DNA of 64,000 nucleotides from Acidaminococcus fermentans DSM 20731 (GTDB lineage Bacteria > Bacillota > Negativicutes > Acidaminococcales > Acidaminococcaceae). The stretch spans positions 496,001-560,000 of the forward strand of contig NC_013740.1 in NCBI RefSeq assembly GCF_000025305.1, read 5' to 3'. The stretch's first letter is position 1. Every line of letters begins with the position of its first letter. Positions 17,563 to 26,143 of the stretch are shown here, piece after piece. The notes beneath the pieces were generated by a model. That model saw only the letters and a list, made by a program, of their open reading frames with translations. It had not been told where the DNA came from and did not search any database. Both the position numbers and the translations under genes were made by a program.

Positions 17563-18384
17563 ATGGTCAGATTTTGTCCTCATTGCGGGAAGGAACTGGA
17601 ACCGGGTGTGCGGTTCTGCCCTTCCTGTGGGAAAGCGGTTCCGGAAACAGAAAGCAAGGGAGCAGGGGGAACACAGACGGCCGGACCGGTTGAAAGCAAA
17701 CCGGCTTCCGGCAGCAGAAACAGGATCCTGGCGGGAGGGCTCGTTGTGCTGCTGCTCCTGGGAGGCGGCGCTTTTTATATCCAGCAGCAGAAATCCCGGG
17801 ATGCTTCCCAGGCGGCAGCCATAGCGGCCCAGGAAGCCAAACAGGAAAAGAAGGAAAAAACGGCGGAGAAACAGGAAGCCAATGACTCCATCGGGACCGT
17901 CCAGAAAATCATGGAACAGGAAGGCATTTCCGGAAAAGTCCTGGCCACGTCCTATGGGCATGATCCCAACGGCAGTCTGAGTTTGATCGGGGGCAAGGGA
18001 CGCCGCCTTCTGGTCATCGATGAAAAGAATCACCAGAAGGCTTTCGTGGAAGCCACTTCAAAATTGTACCAGTTCATCAATCACCGTACAGGGAATCTTC
18101 CTCCTGTCATCTTCCAGATGAGAGTCCTCAATGAGAAACCCGGAGAGGATGAAAAAGCCGGATACTGGGATGGAACCAGCCATGTGATCCCCATCTATGC
18201 CCAGTATTCCTTTGACGGGGAGGGAAAAGTGGTGCCGGGTATGCTGAATACCGGCGCAGGTGCCAGGCCGTCCCATTACCATGGCTATCTCCAGGAACAG
18301 CGCCATGTGGATCTGGCCAACCTGGTGCTGACGGAAATGCAGGCCCTCCACGAAAATGCCAATGCCAATCATATCATGCTGTAA
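17563..18384 (+). CDS. Zinc-ribbon, single-span membrane protein, unknown function
   Basis: A 273-residue protein. The N-terminus is a zinc ribbon with two CxxC pairs (CPHC and CPSC). A low-complexity linker is followed by one membrane helix at about residues 49-67 (ILAGGLVVLLLLGGGAFYI), then a charged Lys/Glu/Ala-rich stretch likely to be coiled coil, and a globular C-terminal region of about 150 residues exposed outside the membrane. The start ATG 17563 after AGGAGGT puts the zinc ribbon at the very N-terminus. I do not recognise the C-terminal domain. It forms a unit with its own promoter between a terminator and another unknown membrane gene. Confidence 0.8.
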   Translation: MVRFCPHCGKELEPGVRFCPSCGKAVPETESKGAGGTQTAGPVESKPASGSRNRILAGGLVVLLLLGGGAFYIQQQKSRDASQAAAIAAQEAKQEKKEKTAEKQEANDSIGTVQKIMEQEGISGKVLATSYGHDPNGSLSLIGGKGRRLLVIDEKNHQKAFVEATSKLYQFINHRTGNLPPVIFQMRVLNEKPGEDEKAGYWDGTSHVIPIYAQYSFDGEGKVVPGMLNTGAGARPSHYHGYLQEQRHVDLANLVLTEMQALHENANANHIML

Positions 18385-18481
18385 CCGCGGCTGACGGATT
18401 TCCTCCGGGCCTCAATCAGGTCTCCGGAGAAGAAGTCCGGCACAGCTGACACTGAAAACATACTGGAAAGGTTTTGATCAT

Positions 18482-18832
18482 ATGGAATTTTTTCTCTTTG
18501 TGGTAATGCTGTCCGTAGTTTCTTTCTGTATGGCCGTGCTTTGCTACGGTCTGACCCTGCGGTTTTTCAAGGGATCCAAGGTGGTCCAGTATATCCTGAC
18601 GCCTCTTTGTGTGGTGGGCTGGGATTTCCTGGTAGTGATCCAGGGAGAGCCTCTTCGCTGGGTGCTGGCCGCTCTGCCCATTTTGGCGGTGGTGGGGCTG
18701 TTCCTGTATGCCCGGAAAAAGTATGAAGAGAATCCGGAACCCCTGGAACTTGCCCGGAGACAGAACGGCTTCACTCCGGACCGGAAAATGCGCCGGTACC
18801 AGAAAAGAAATCAGAAAAAAGTAAAAAAATAA
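18482..18832 (+). CDS. Small membrane protein, unknown function
   Basis: A 116-residue protein with three hydrophobic segments (about residues 3-28, 36-54 and 58-76) and a strongly basic C-terminal tail (RRYQKRNQKKVKK) that would face the cytoplasm. The start ATG 18482 follows GGAAAGG. It lies between the zinc-ribbon membrane gene and the UspA cluster. No family is recognised. The 97 bases before it hold no clear promoter or terminator. Confidence 0.6.
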   Translation: MEFFLFVVMLSVVSFCMAVLCYGLTLRFFKGSKVVQYILTPLCVVGWDFLVVIQGEPLRWVLAALPILAVVGLFLYARKKYEENPEPLELARRQNGFTPDRKMRRYQKRNQKKVKK

Positions 18833-18892
18833 AAGGGATTTTTTCCAAAAAGACGAATACTATCCATAAAGAACAAGGAAGGGGATGAGCAG

Positions 18893-19336
18893 ATGTTCCA
18901 GAAAATCCTGGTCCCTGTAGATGGGTCTGAAACAGGATGGAAAGCCCTGAAAACAGCGGCTGTCCTGGGAGAAAAATTCCAGGGAGAGCTGCAGGTGTTC
19001 ACCGTGACGGAACCCTATGACAGCCTCAGCCTGTTCCAGATTACCCTGGATGAAAACATCATGGACCGCAGCAACCGGGAATTGAAGAAAGCCAGCCTGG
19101 CGATCCTGGATGCAGCAAAGGAAAAACTCACGGAATATGACTTCAAAGGCGGGGTTTCCTATGAAGAAAAAGCTGGGAATCCGGCGGAACTGATCCTGGA
19201 GAAATCCCGGGAAGATGGCTGTGATTCAGTGGTCATGGGCAGCCGGGGGCTCAGCGGGATCACCGAATTCCTGTTGGGCAGTGTCAGCTCCAAAGTTTCC
19301 CAGTATGCGGAAGTTCCTGTATTTGTGGTGAAATGA
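18893..19336 (+). CDS. Universal stress protein UspA family, copy 1
   Basis: A 147-residue UspA-domain protein, the first of five tandem copies. It has the N-terminal strand KILVPVDGSE and the ATP-binding pattern G-x2-G-x9-G-S in GSRGLSGITEFLLGS. UspA proteins act in the cytoplasm in stress survival; those with this motif usually bind ATP. The stop codon TGA overlaps the preferred upstream ATG of the next copy, and copies 1-3 are packed within 15 bases of each other, so they form one unit. Confidence 0.94.
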   Translation: MFQKILVPVDGSETGWKALKTAAVLGEKFQGELQVFTVTEPYDSLSLFQITLDENIMDRSNRELKKASLAILDAAKEKLTEYDFKGGVSYEEKAGNPAELILEKSREDGCDSVVMGSRGLSGITEFLLGSVSSKVSQYAEVPVFVVK

Positions 19337-19350
19337 CGGGAGGTGTTGGT

Positions 19351-19794
19351 ATGTTCCAGAAGATCGTTGTTCCGGTGGATGGATCCAAGACGGCTTGGAA
19401 GGCATTGGATACGGCAGCTTCTCTGGCTGGAAAGTATGGAGGGGACCTGGTGGTCGTCAATGTGGTGGAACCTTATGACGCCATCAGCAGCATGTCCATG
19501 CATCTGGACCGGGTGGTCCTGGAAAAGGCATTGAAGGCCATGAAAAAGGCCAGCCTCGATGTGCTGGATGATGCCAAGGCCAGACTGGAAAAGGCAGGTT
19601 TTGCCGGGAAGGCAGATTTTGTGGAAAAAGAGGGAAATGCCGCGGAACTGATCCTCTCCGTAGCCCGGAAAGAAGGGGCTGATTCGGTGGTCATGGGCAG
19701 CCGGGGCCTCAGCGGGATCACGGAATTCCTGCTGGGCAGCGTCAGCACCAAGGTGACCCAGTATGCGGAAATTCCTGTTCTTGTGGTGAAATAA
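19351..19794 (+). CDS. Universal stress protein UspA family, copy 2
   Basis: A 147-residue UspA protein, close to copy 1 (shared segments GSRGLSGITEFLLGSVS and QYAE-P-VVK). The ATP-binding G-x2-G-x9-G-S pattern is intact. ATG 19351 is chosen over ATG 19333 because the ribosome-binding site GGGAGGTG lies between the two. The similarity to its neighbours over the last 60 residues is strong, so the cluster arose by local duplication. Confidence 0.94.
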   Translation: MFQKIVVPVDGSKTAWKALDTAASLAGKYGGDLVVVNVVEPYDAISSMSMHLDRVVLEKALKAMKKASLDVLDDAKARLEKAGFAGKADFVEKEGNAAELILSVARKEGADSVVMGSRGLSGITEFLLGSVSTKVTQYAEIPVLVVK

Positions 19795-19807
19795 AGGAGG
19801 CATGTCT

Positions 19808-20245
19808 ATGTTCAAAAAAATCCTGGTACCGGTGGATGGCTCCCAGACTTCCTGGAAGGCACTGGATACTGCCAGATCCCTGGCGGAAAAATATGATGGC
19901 AGGCTGCTGGTGATTACGGTGATGATCCCCTATGGGTCCGGCAGCTTCCTGCAGATGTCCCTGGATCAGACCCTGATCGATCAGAACAATGCAGCCATGA
20001 AAAAGGCCGGCTTTGCCACCCTGGATATGGCCAAGGATAAACTGGGCAGTTACGCAGGGGATGTGGAATATCTGGAAGAAACCGGGAATCCGGCGGAACT
20101 GATCCTGGATGCATGCAAGGAAAAAGGCTGTGATACCATCGTCATCGGCAGCCGGGGCCTCAGCGGCGTGGAGGAATTCCTGCTGGGCAGTGTGAGCAGC
20201 AAGGTTTCCCAGTATGCCAAAGTTCCGGTTGTGGTGGTAAAATAA
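19808..20245 (+). CDS. Universal stress protein UspA family, copy 3
   Basis: A 145-residue UspA protein with KILVPVDGSQ at the N-terminus and GSRGLSGVEEFLLGS as the ATP-binding loop. AGGAGG at 19795-19800 fits the start ATG 19808; the earlier ATG 19802 would be only one base from the ribosome-binding site. It ends the first three-gene unit, before the terminator at 20264. Confidence 0.94.
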   Translation: MFKKILVPVDGSQTSWKALDTARSLAEKYDGRLLVITVMIPYGSGSFLQMSLDQTLIDQNNAAMKKAGFATLDMAKDKLGSYAGDVEYLEETGNPAELILDACKEKGCDTIVIGSRGLSGVEEFLLGSVSSKVSQYAKVPVVVVK

Positions 20246-20263
20246 CAGTTTTTCATAACGGGC

Positions 20264-20295
20264 AAAAAAATTGCTGCTTCGGCAGCAATTTTTTT
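20264..20295 (+). terminator. Terminator after UspA copy 3
   Basis: AAAAAAATTGCTGC, loop TTCG, GCAGCAATTTTTTT. A stable UUCG-type loop. Confidence 0.88.
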
Positions 20296-20310
20296 GAAAA
20301 GAAGCAGGGT

Positions 20311-20339
20311 TTTACAGTCTTGCGGTGAATATATACTAT
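20311..20339 (+). promoter_or_regulatory. Promoter of UspA copy 4
   Basis: TTTACA (20311-20316), 17-base spacer, TACTAT (20334-20339). It shows that copies 4-5 are controlled separately from copies 1-3. Confidence 0.55.
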
Positions 20340-20383
20340 AGTAAGAAAAGAAATGTAAAGGAAAATGCGTTGGAGGTGGTTGT

Positions 20384-20821
20384 ATGTTTGAAAAAATCTT
20401 GGTTCCGGTGGATGGTTCCGAAACTTCTTGGAGAGCTCTGGCAGAAGCCAAAGAACTGGCAGAGGCCTTCAAGGGCGAATTGCTGGTGGTCAATGTGATC
20501 CAGCCCTACAACAATTCGGCCATGCTGGTGGTGCCCCTGGATCAGGCTACCATCAGTCAGGGGAATGAAGAACTGACGAAAATCGGCAACAGCGTACTGG
20601 ATACGGCCAAGGAAAAACTGAAGGACTTCAAGGGCAAAGCGGAATTCGACCTGGAAGTGGGTCATCCGTCCGAACGGGTCCTGGCCGTGTGCAAGGAAAA
20701 GAAATGCACGGCTATCGTCATTGGCAGCCGGGGTCTCAGCGGCATTGCCGAGTTCTTCCTGGGCAGCGTCAGCAGCAAGGTTTCCCAGTATGCCGACGTA
20801 CCGGTACTGATCGTAAAATAA
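20384..20821 (+). CDS. Universal stress protein UspA family, copy 4
   Basis: A 145-residue UspA protein with KILVPVDGSE and the ATP-binding loop GSRGLSGIAEFFLGS. It follows its own promoter and a GGAGGTGG ribosome-binding site. The 138-base gap upstream holds only the terminator and this promoter. It is more diverged from copies 1-3 in the first 90 residues than in the last 50. Confidence 0.94.
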   Translation: MFEKILVPVDGSETSWRALAEAKELAEAFKGELLVVNVIQPYNNSAMLVVPLDQATISQGNEELTKIGNSVLDTAKEKLKDFKGKAEFDLEVGHPSERVLAVCKEKKCTAIVIGSRGLSGIAEFFLGSVSSKVSQYADVPVLIVK

Positions 20822-20855
20822 AGGGAATACAAGTTCCTGCAAAGGAGGAGTCTCT

Positions 20856-21290
20856 ATGATCAACAAAATCCTGGTTCCTGTAGACGGTTCGAAGATTGCG
20901 CTCCGTGCCCTGGAATTTGCCATGGAGATCGGCGGCAAATTCGGGTCGGAAATCATTGTCATCAATATCGATGTGCCCTATGACCTGAGCCGGATCAAAC
21001 CTCCTCGGAGAGACAAGAACGGCAATGTGATCCCGGTGGAAGCCGCGGCGCCCACTCCGCTGGAAGAAGCGGAAAAGGAAGCCAAGAAGGCAGGGTATGA
21101 ACGAATCACCTTCAAGAAAGTGGTGGACATCGATCCGGCAGAACGGATCTGTGCCGAAGCGGAAAAGGACGATACGGATCTGATCATCATGGGGAACCGG
21201 GGCATGGGTGTGCTGGCCGGATTCTTCCTGGGCAGTGTCAGCACCAAAGTATCCCAGAGTGCCCATTGCCCGGTGACCATTGTGAAGTAA
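20856..21290 (+). CDS. Universal stress protein UspA family, copy 5
   Basis: A 144-residue UspA protein and the most diverged of the five: it carries an insertion of basic and proline residues (KPPRRDKNGNVIPVEAAAPT) near residue 46, and its loop is GNRGMGVLAGFFLGS, still matching G-x2-G-x9-G-S. The start follows AAAGGAGGAG. It probably shares the transcript of copy 4 and ends at the long terminator at 21324. Confidence 0.94.
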   Translation: MINKILVPVDGSKIALRALEFAMEIGGKFGSEIIVINIDVPYDLSRIKPPRRDKNGNVIPVEAAAPTPLEEAEKEAKKAGYERITFKKVVDIDPAERICAEAEKDDTDLIIMGNRGMGVLAGFFLGSVSTKVSQSAHCPVTIVK

Positions 21291-21323
21291 GAGCGGGATC
21301 ACCACAACTCCAAACGCTGGAAT

Positions 21324-21376
21324 AAAAAGGGGACTGTGAAGAAATGAGAAATTCATTTCTTCACAGTCCCCTTTTT
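21324..21376. terminator. Long bidirectional terminator
   Basis: A stem of about 23 bp (GGGGACTGTGAAGAAATGA with its complement) with A- and T-runs, between convergent uspA copy 5 and the NhaC gene. Confidence 0.93.
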
Positions 21377-22914
21377 CATTTCGCCAATCTCCTCTTCGCT
21401 CGTCTGTGGAGCAGGAACAGGGACAACAGAAGCAGGCCGATGCCGGTGACCAGGGTCAGCAGGGCACTGCCGCCGGAAAAACCGGCAGCCAGGTAAGCCA
21501 CGAAGCAGCAGGCGGCCACCACACAGGCATAGGGGATCTGGGTGCCCACATGCTGGATGTGGCTGCAGCCGGCCCCGGAAGAGGACAGGATGGTGGTATC
21601 GGAAATGGGGGAACAGTGGTCCCCGAACACGGAGCCGGCCAGGGTGGCAGACAGGGTGACGGTCATGATGGTGGGGGTGGCGGACTGGCAGATGAACACT
21701 ACAATGGGGATGAACAGTCCGAAGGTGCCCCAGGCGGTGCCGATGGAGAAGGACAGGCCGGCGGCCACCAGGAAGACGATGGCCGGCAGCAGTTCCATGG
21801 GCAGGTGGCTGGTCTGGACCAGCATGCCGATGAATTTCCCGGTTCCCAGGTAGTTCTGGCACAGGGTGCCAATGGTCCAGGCCAGGGTCAGGATGATGTA
21901 GGCCGGCACCATGGTGTTGATCCCGGCACCGATGCTGTCCATGAATTGCCGGAAGGTCAGCAGTTTCCGGGGAACAAACTGGAAGAAGGCCACCAGCAGG
22001 GCCCAGAATCCGCCCAGTACCAGAGCGGCGGAAGAGTTGCTGTTGCCGATGGCTGCCTGGAAGGAAAGCCCCTTGGACCAGTATCCGCCGTTGTAGAGCA
22101 TGGCCAGGATGGTGAAGACAATCAGGGCGGCAATGGGAATCAGCAGGTCATACACCGTGCCTTTGGCGGTTACCGGCTGCTGCTGTTGGGCGGCCTTCTG
22201 GTCAATGGCCCCCAGTTCACCCTTGGTTTCCGCCAGGTATTCCACTTTGGCCATGGGACCGAATTCCAGATCCGTCAGGGACAGGACGGTGACCATCAGG
22301 ATGGACAGGATGGCATACATGTTGTAGGGGATGGTGGCGAAGAAGGCGGACATTTCGTTGGGGAAGGCTCCGGTTTCGTAGAGCGTGGAGCCCACGGCTG
22401 CCGCCCAACTGGAAATGGGGGCGATGATGCAGACGGGGGCGGCGGTGGTATCGATGATATATGCCAGCTTGGCCCGGGAAATCCGGTATTTGTCCGTCAC
22501 CGGCTTCATGACTGTACCCACGGTCAGGCAGTTGAAGTAGTCATCGATGAAGATCAGGATGCCCAGGATACTGGTAGCCAGTTCCGCGGCCCGCCGGCTG
22601 GTGATCTTCCGGGTGGCCCATTGGCCGTAGGCCTGGGAACCGCCGGCCTTGTTCACCACACAGACCAGGGCACCCAGCAGGGCCAGGAACAGGATGATAT
22701 TGAATTTGTCCGGGGTCCCTACGGTCTTGGACATGATTTCAAAAGCGGCAGAACTCATGGCCACCAGACCGCCGCCGGAAGCAGCTGCATAAATCAGGCC
22801 GCCGGACAGGATCCCCAGCATCAGGGAAGAAATCACTTCTTTGGTGACAAGCGCAAGAGAGATGGCAATAATCGGGGGCAGCAGGGAAAGAATCCCCACA
22901 TCAACAGGTTCCAT
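21376..22914 (-). CDS. Na+/H+ antiporter NhaC family protein
   Basis: A 512-residue membrane protein with about 12 hydrophobic segments of the NhaC family. Family-like features are LGILIFIDDYFNCLTVGTVM and IDTTAAPVCIIAPISSWAA, with charged residues inside the membrane. Expected role is sodium/proton exchange, or exchange of organic acids or amines against cations, which some relatives do. The start ATG 22914 follows AAGGAG. It is divergent from the AGCS symporter, with which it would complement sodium cycling. Confidence 0.87.
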   Translation of the reverse strand: MEPVDVGILSLLPPIIAISLALVTKEVISSLMLGILSGGLIYAAASGGGLVAMSSAAFEIMSKTVGTPDKFNIILFLALLGALVCVVNKAGGSQAYGQWATRKITSRRAAELATSILGILIFIDDYFNCLTVGTVMKPVTDKYRISRAKLAYIIDTTAAPVCIIAPISSWAAAVGSTLYETGAFPNEMSAFFATIPYNMYAILSILMVTVLSLTDLEFGPMAKVEYLAETKGELGAIDQKAAQQQQPVTAKGTVYDLLIPIAALIVFTILAMLYNGGYWSKGLSFQAAIGNSNSSAALVLGGFWALLVAFFQFVPRKLLTFRQFMDSIGAGINTMVPAYIILTLAWTIGTLCQNYLGTGKFIGMLVQTSHLPMELLPAIVFLVAAGLSFSIGTAWGTFGLFIPIVVFICQSATPTIMTVTLSATLAGSVFGDHCSPISDTTILSSSGAGCSHIQHVGTQIPYACVVAACCFVAYLAAGFSGGSALLTLVTGIGLLLLSLFLLHRRAKRRLAK

Positions 22915-23012
22915 AATCGACTCCTTTTTGTTCAGAAATTGTAGGTTGGTTTAAAAAATATGTTTTATTTTATCATATTTCTCCTGTCATTTCACAAATA
23001 TGCCTGAATTTG

Positions 23013-23040
23013 TTGAAAATCTTTCAGACTGTGTTATAGT
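23013..23040 (+). promoter_or_regulatory. Promoter of the AGCS symporter
   Basis: TTGAAA (23013-23018), 16-base spacer, TATAGT (23035-23040). Confidence 0.55.
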
Positions 23041-23073
23041 AAAAGAAATCAAATACGAATGAGGGAGATGCTC

Positions 23074-24600
23074 ATGGAAAATTTGTTTGCATGGATCAAT
23101 TCCGTTCTGAAGTTTGTCGGCCCCCTTTCTGACTTTTTCTGGGACATTCCCACCCAGTTTTCCTGGTACAAAAATCTGCCTTTGTTGGGAAGCTTTTCGT
23201 TCGCCATTATCGTCCTGGTGGGGTCGGGGATCTACTTTACCCTGCGGCTCCACTGCATCCAGCTGACCCACATGGGGGAGGCCATCCGTCTCCTGATCCG
23301 CCGGCGCAGTGCAGAAACGGGGATATCGCCTCTGGCCGCCTTTATGCTCAGTTCCGCCATGCGGGTGGGTCCTGGGAACATCCTGGGAGTCACCGGGGCC
23401 ATTTCCGTAGGAGGACCGGGAGCCTTGTTCTGGATGTGGGTTTCCGCCTTTTTCGGTATGGGTACCGCCTTTGTGGAAGGGACCATGGCCCAGCTGTTCA
23501 AGGAAAAACGCCGGGGACAGTTTGTAGGCGGTCTGCCTTTTTACGGCAGGGCCCTGTTCGGCGGCAGCCGGACTGTGGGGATTTTTCTTTCCCTGCTGTA
23601 CATTTTCTATGCCCTGGGCTGTCTGCCGGCCCAGGGATATAATGTGGTTTCTTCCGTGGGCGCCATCGGATCCCTGGTTTCCGGGGTGGAGGTTCCCACC
23701 AAATCGTTCTTTTATTACGGAACAGCGGCGGTGGTCCTGCTTTTTACGGCTGTGCTGGCTTTCGGGGGCATCAAGAAAGTCACCCGGGCCACCAATGCCA
23801 TGGTGCCGGTGATGGCCGTGATCTATGTGGCCACTACGGTGCTGCTGATCGTGACCAATGTCCAGTCCGTTCCCTATTTCTTTGAAGCGGTATTTACCGG
23901 GGCCTTCCGGCCGGAAGCCTTTTTCGGCGGGGTGTTCGGCACCGTCCTGGTACAAGGGGTAAAACGGGGGCTCATGAGCAACGAAGCCGGCCAGGGAACC
24001 ATTACCATGTCCGCGGCTTCCGCCGATGATGAACATCCCTGTGAACAGGGACTTCTGTCCGCTGCCGGGGTGTTCCTGGATACCCACATCATCTGCACCA
24101 TGACCGGGTTCATTGTGATCATGGCCCATGCCTGGACCCAGGATCCCACGGCCTGGAAAGCCGCCGGCAAGCTGCCCAGGTATCTGCTGTCCGTAACCAG
24201 CATGACCCCTACGGCGGGCATCAACACTGCAGTGACACTGGCCCTGACCCTGTGCTTCTGCCTGTTCGCCTATACCTGCCTGATTGGGATGATTTCCTTC
24301 TCGGAAATCGCTTCGGCCCGGCTGAGCCAAAATCCCCGGGTCATCGTTGCCGTCCGCTGCCTGTGTCTTTTGGTGGCCGCTTTCGGGATCCTGGTGAACA
24401 TTGCCGGCTATGACCTGAGCAACCTGTGGGCCTTCTCCGATCTGGCCAACATCGTCATGGTCTACTGCAACGTGCCTCTGCTGTACAAAGGCTTCCAGTA
24501 CGTGCTGAAAGCTCAGCGCCACTTTGTCAGCGGCAGCACCGAACCCTTTGACGGAAAGAAAATCCTGGGGATCGATACCCCCTGCTGGCCGAGGAAATAA
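23074..24600 (+). CDS. Alanine/glycine:cation symporter (AGCS family)
   Basis: A 508-residue sodium-coupled symporter of the AGCS family (alanine, glycine or related neutral amino acids). Family features are RVGPGNILGVTGAISVGGPGALFWMW near residue 95 (shown here in part), KRGLMSNEAGQGT near residue 300, and about ten hydrophobic segments. The start ATG 23074 lies six bases after GAGGGAG; earlier ATGs at 23059 and 23068 would overlap that site. It is a single-gene unit between its own promoter and a bidirectional terminator. Confidence 0.93.
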   Translation: MENLFAWINSVLKFVGPLSDFFWDIPTQFSWYKNLPLLGSFSFAIIVLVGSGIYFTLRLHCIQLTHMGEAIRLLIRRRSAETGISPLAAFMLSSAMRVGPGNILGVTGAISVGGPGALFWMWVSAFFGMGTAFVEGTMAQLFKEKRRGQFVGGLPFYGRALFGGSRTVGIFLSLLYIFYALGCLPAQGYNVVSSVGAIGSLVSGVEVPTKSFFYYGTAAVVLLFTAVLAFGGIKKVTRATNAMVPVMAVIYVATTVLLIVTNVQSVPYFFEAVFTGAFRPEAFFGGVFGTVLVQGVKRGLMSNEAGQGTITMSAASADDEHPCEQGLLSAAGVFLDTHIICTMTGFIVIMAHAWTQDPTAWKAAGKLPRYLLSVTSMTPTAGINTAVTLALTLCFCLFAYTCLIGMISFSEIASARLSQNPRVIVAVRCLCLLVAAFGILVNIAGYDLSNLWAFSDLANIVMVYCNVPLLYKGFQYVLKAQRHFVSGSTEPFDGKKILGIDTPCWPRK

Positions 24601-24651
24601 AAAAGGGGCTGTTACACACGTATTTTTCACGTGCAACAGCCCTTTTTTTTA
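24601..24651. terminator. Bidirectional terminator
   Basis: GGGGCTGTT and AACAGCCC pair around an inner CACG/CGTG stem, flanked by A- and T-runs, between the convergent AGCS and aminotransferase genes. Confidence 0.9.
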
Positions 24652-24653
24652 TT

Positions 24654-25847
24654 TTACTTCCCTTCTTTGATTTCCTTCAGCGCTTCCGCCATCCGTCTGA
24701 CCCCTTCCACAATCCGGTCATCCGGCATGTTGGAATAGTTGATCCGCATGTGCCGGTCGTTCTTGATGTTGGGATAGAAGAATTCGCCCAGCACACCGGC
24801 CACGTTCTTTTCGATGCATTTGTCGAAGACCTTCCGGGCGCTGACTCCTTCCGGGAAGGTCAGCCACAGGAACAGGCCCCCTTCCGGACGGGTCCAGGTG
24901 GTGCCGTCGGTGAAGGTTTCTTCCATGGTCTTCAGCAGCAGGTCACGGCGGTGTTTGTACAGTTTGTTGATTTCTGCCACATGTTCATCCAGGCTGTATT
25001 CATCCATGTACCGGTCGATGATGGCCTGATCGAAGGCGGAGGTGTGCAGGTCAGCACTCTGTTTTACCTTGACGAATTCTTTCATCAGGGTGACGGGAGC
25101 CGCCAGCCAGCCAATCCGCAGACCAGGGCAGAAGGTCTTGGAGAAGGTCCCCATGGCCATGACCAGGTCCTTGGTGTCCATGCTCTGGAGGGAGGGGAGA
25201 GTTTCCCCTTCGTACCGGAGTTCCCCATAGGGGTTGTCTTCCAGTACGGGGATATTGTATTTGTTGACCACTTCCATGAATTTCTGCCGCCGTTCCAGGC
25301 TCCAGCAGATGCCAGTGGGGTTCTGGAAATCCGGGATCACGTAGATCAGTTTGGCCCGGGGCGTTTCCGCCAGGATCTTGTCCAGTTCTTCCGGGATCAT
25401 CCCTTTGTCGTCAGTGGGGACTTCCTTGAATACGGGCTGGTAGGCCTTGAAAGCGTTGATGGCTGCCAGGTAGGTGGGGCTTTCCATCAGCACCACATCC
25501 CCTTCGTCAAAGAAAATCTTCCCGGCCATATCCAGGTTCTGCTGGGAACCAGTGGTGATCAGGATGTTTTCGGCACCCAGATGGGATTTGTATTTCCGGT
25601 TCATCCGGTCGGCAATCTTGGCCCGCAGGGAAGGACGGCCTTCCGTGGTGGCATACTGGAGCACCTTGTGGCCTTCCGCAGCGCAGACTTCCTGACAGAC
25701 TTTGCCGATTTCCTCCACCGGGAACAGTTCCGGTGCCGGCAGTCCTCCGGCAAAGGAAATCACTTCCGGACGCTGGGTCACCTTCAGGATTTCCCGGACG
25801 GCGGAAGCCTGCATCCCGGCCATGCGTTTGGCAAATTTGTATTCCAT
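24654..25847 (-). CDS. PLP-dependent aminotransferase, class I/II (2-aminoadipate/valine-pyruvate type)
   Basis: A 397-residue fold-type I aminotransferase related to 2-aminoadipate (LysN-like) and MocR-type transaminases, but without a GntR DNA-binding domain. Visible motifs are ISFAGGLPAPELFP near the start, TTGSQQNLDMAGKIF, the PLP-contacting DFQNPTG, and the PLP-lysine motif GTFSKTFCPGLRIGWL. The amino donor cannot be told from sequence. The start ATG 25847 follows GGGGAGG; an in-frame start 18 bases upstream is less likely. The gene is divergent from polA across an AT-rich region with palindromes. Confidence 0.9.
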   Translation of the reverse strand: MEYKFAKRMAGMQASAVREILKVTQRPEVISFAGGLPAPELFPVEEIGKVCQEVCAAEGHKVLQYATTEGRPSLRAKIADRMNRKYKSHLGAENILITTGSQQNLDMAGKIFFDEGDVVLMESPTYLAAINAFKAYQPVFKEVPTDDKGMIPEELDKILAETPRAKLIYVIPDFQNPTGICWSLERRQKFMEVVNKYNIPVLEDNPYGELRYEGETLPSLQSMDTKDLVMAMGTFSKTFCPGLRIGWLAAPVTLMKEFVKVKQSADLHTSAFDQAIIDRYMDEYSLDEHVAEINKLYKHRRDLLLKTMEETFTDGTTWTRPEGGLFLWLTFPEGVSARKVFDKCIEKNVAGVLGEFFYPNIKNDRHMRINYSNMPDDRIVEGVRRMAEALKEIKEGK

Positions 25848-25966
25848 AATCAAAAACCTCCCCAAAAAATCAGCTGTCCTTTCCGGACAGGCCCAATTTC
25901 ATTTTATCTTAGAAAATGCTATCACTATCTTTTTTTACCGTCAAGCTAATGAATTTAATATCCAGT

Positions 25967-26011
25967 ATACAAAATATGAATATATTCATTTTTGTATCGT
26001 TTTGTACAAAA
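25967..26011. promoter_or_regulatory. AT-rich palindromes in the aminotransferase/polA gap
   Basis: A 31-bp imperfect palindrome (25967-25997, centred on GAATATATTC, ends ATACAAA/TTTGTAT) is followed by the perfect palindrome TTTTGTACAAAA (26000-26011). The surrounding 150 bases are far more AT-rich than the rest of the window. They look like binding sites for a dimeric regulator. Confidence 0.5.
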
Positions 26012-26100
26012 ATAGAACAGTATTTATAAGCATACTGAAATGCCATGAATTAGAGCATCCGGGTATATCGGCAACGGTTCACGATGAACGGGGGCAAGTA

Positions 26101-26109
26101 TGATATAAT
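26101..26109 (+). promoter_or_regulatory. Extended -10 promoter of polA
   Basis: TGATATAAT, 34 bases upstream of the polA start. No good -35 is seen, which is common with an extended -10. Confidence 0.6.
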
Positions 26110-26143
26110 GGAAGGAATTAGAATACACTGAGGATGGTGCGAC

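Noticed and set aside
22915-23073. Glycine riboswitch before the AGCS symporter
   Set aside because: The 5' region after the promoter is only about 30 bases and has no recognisable aptamer.
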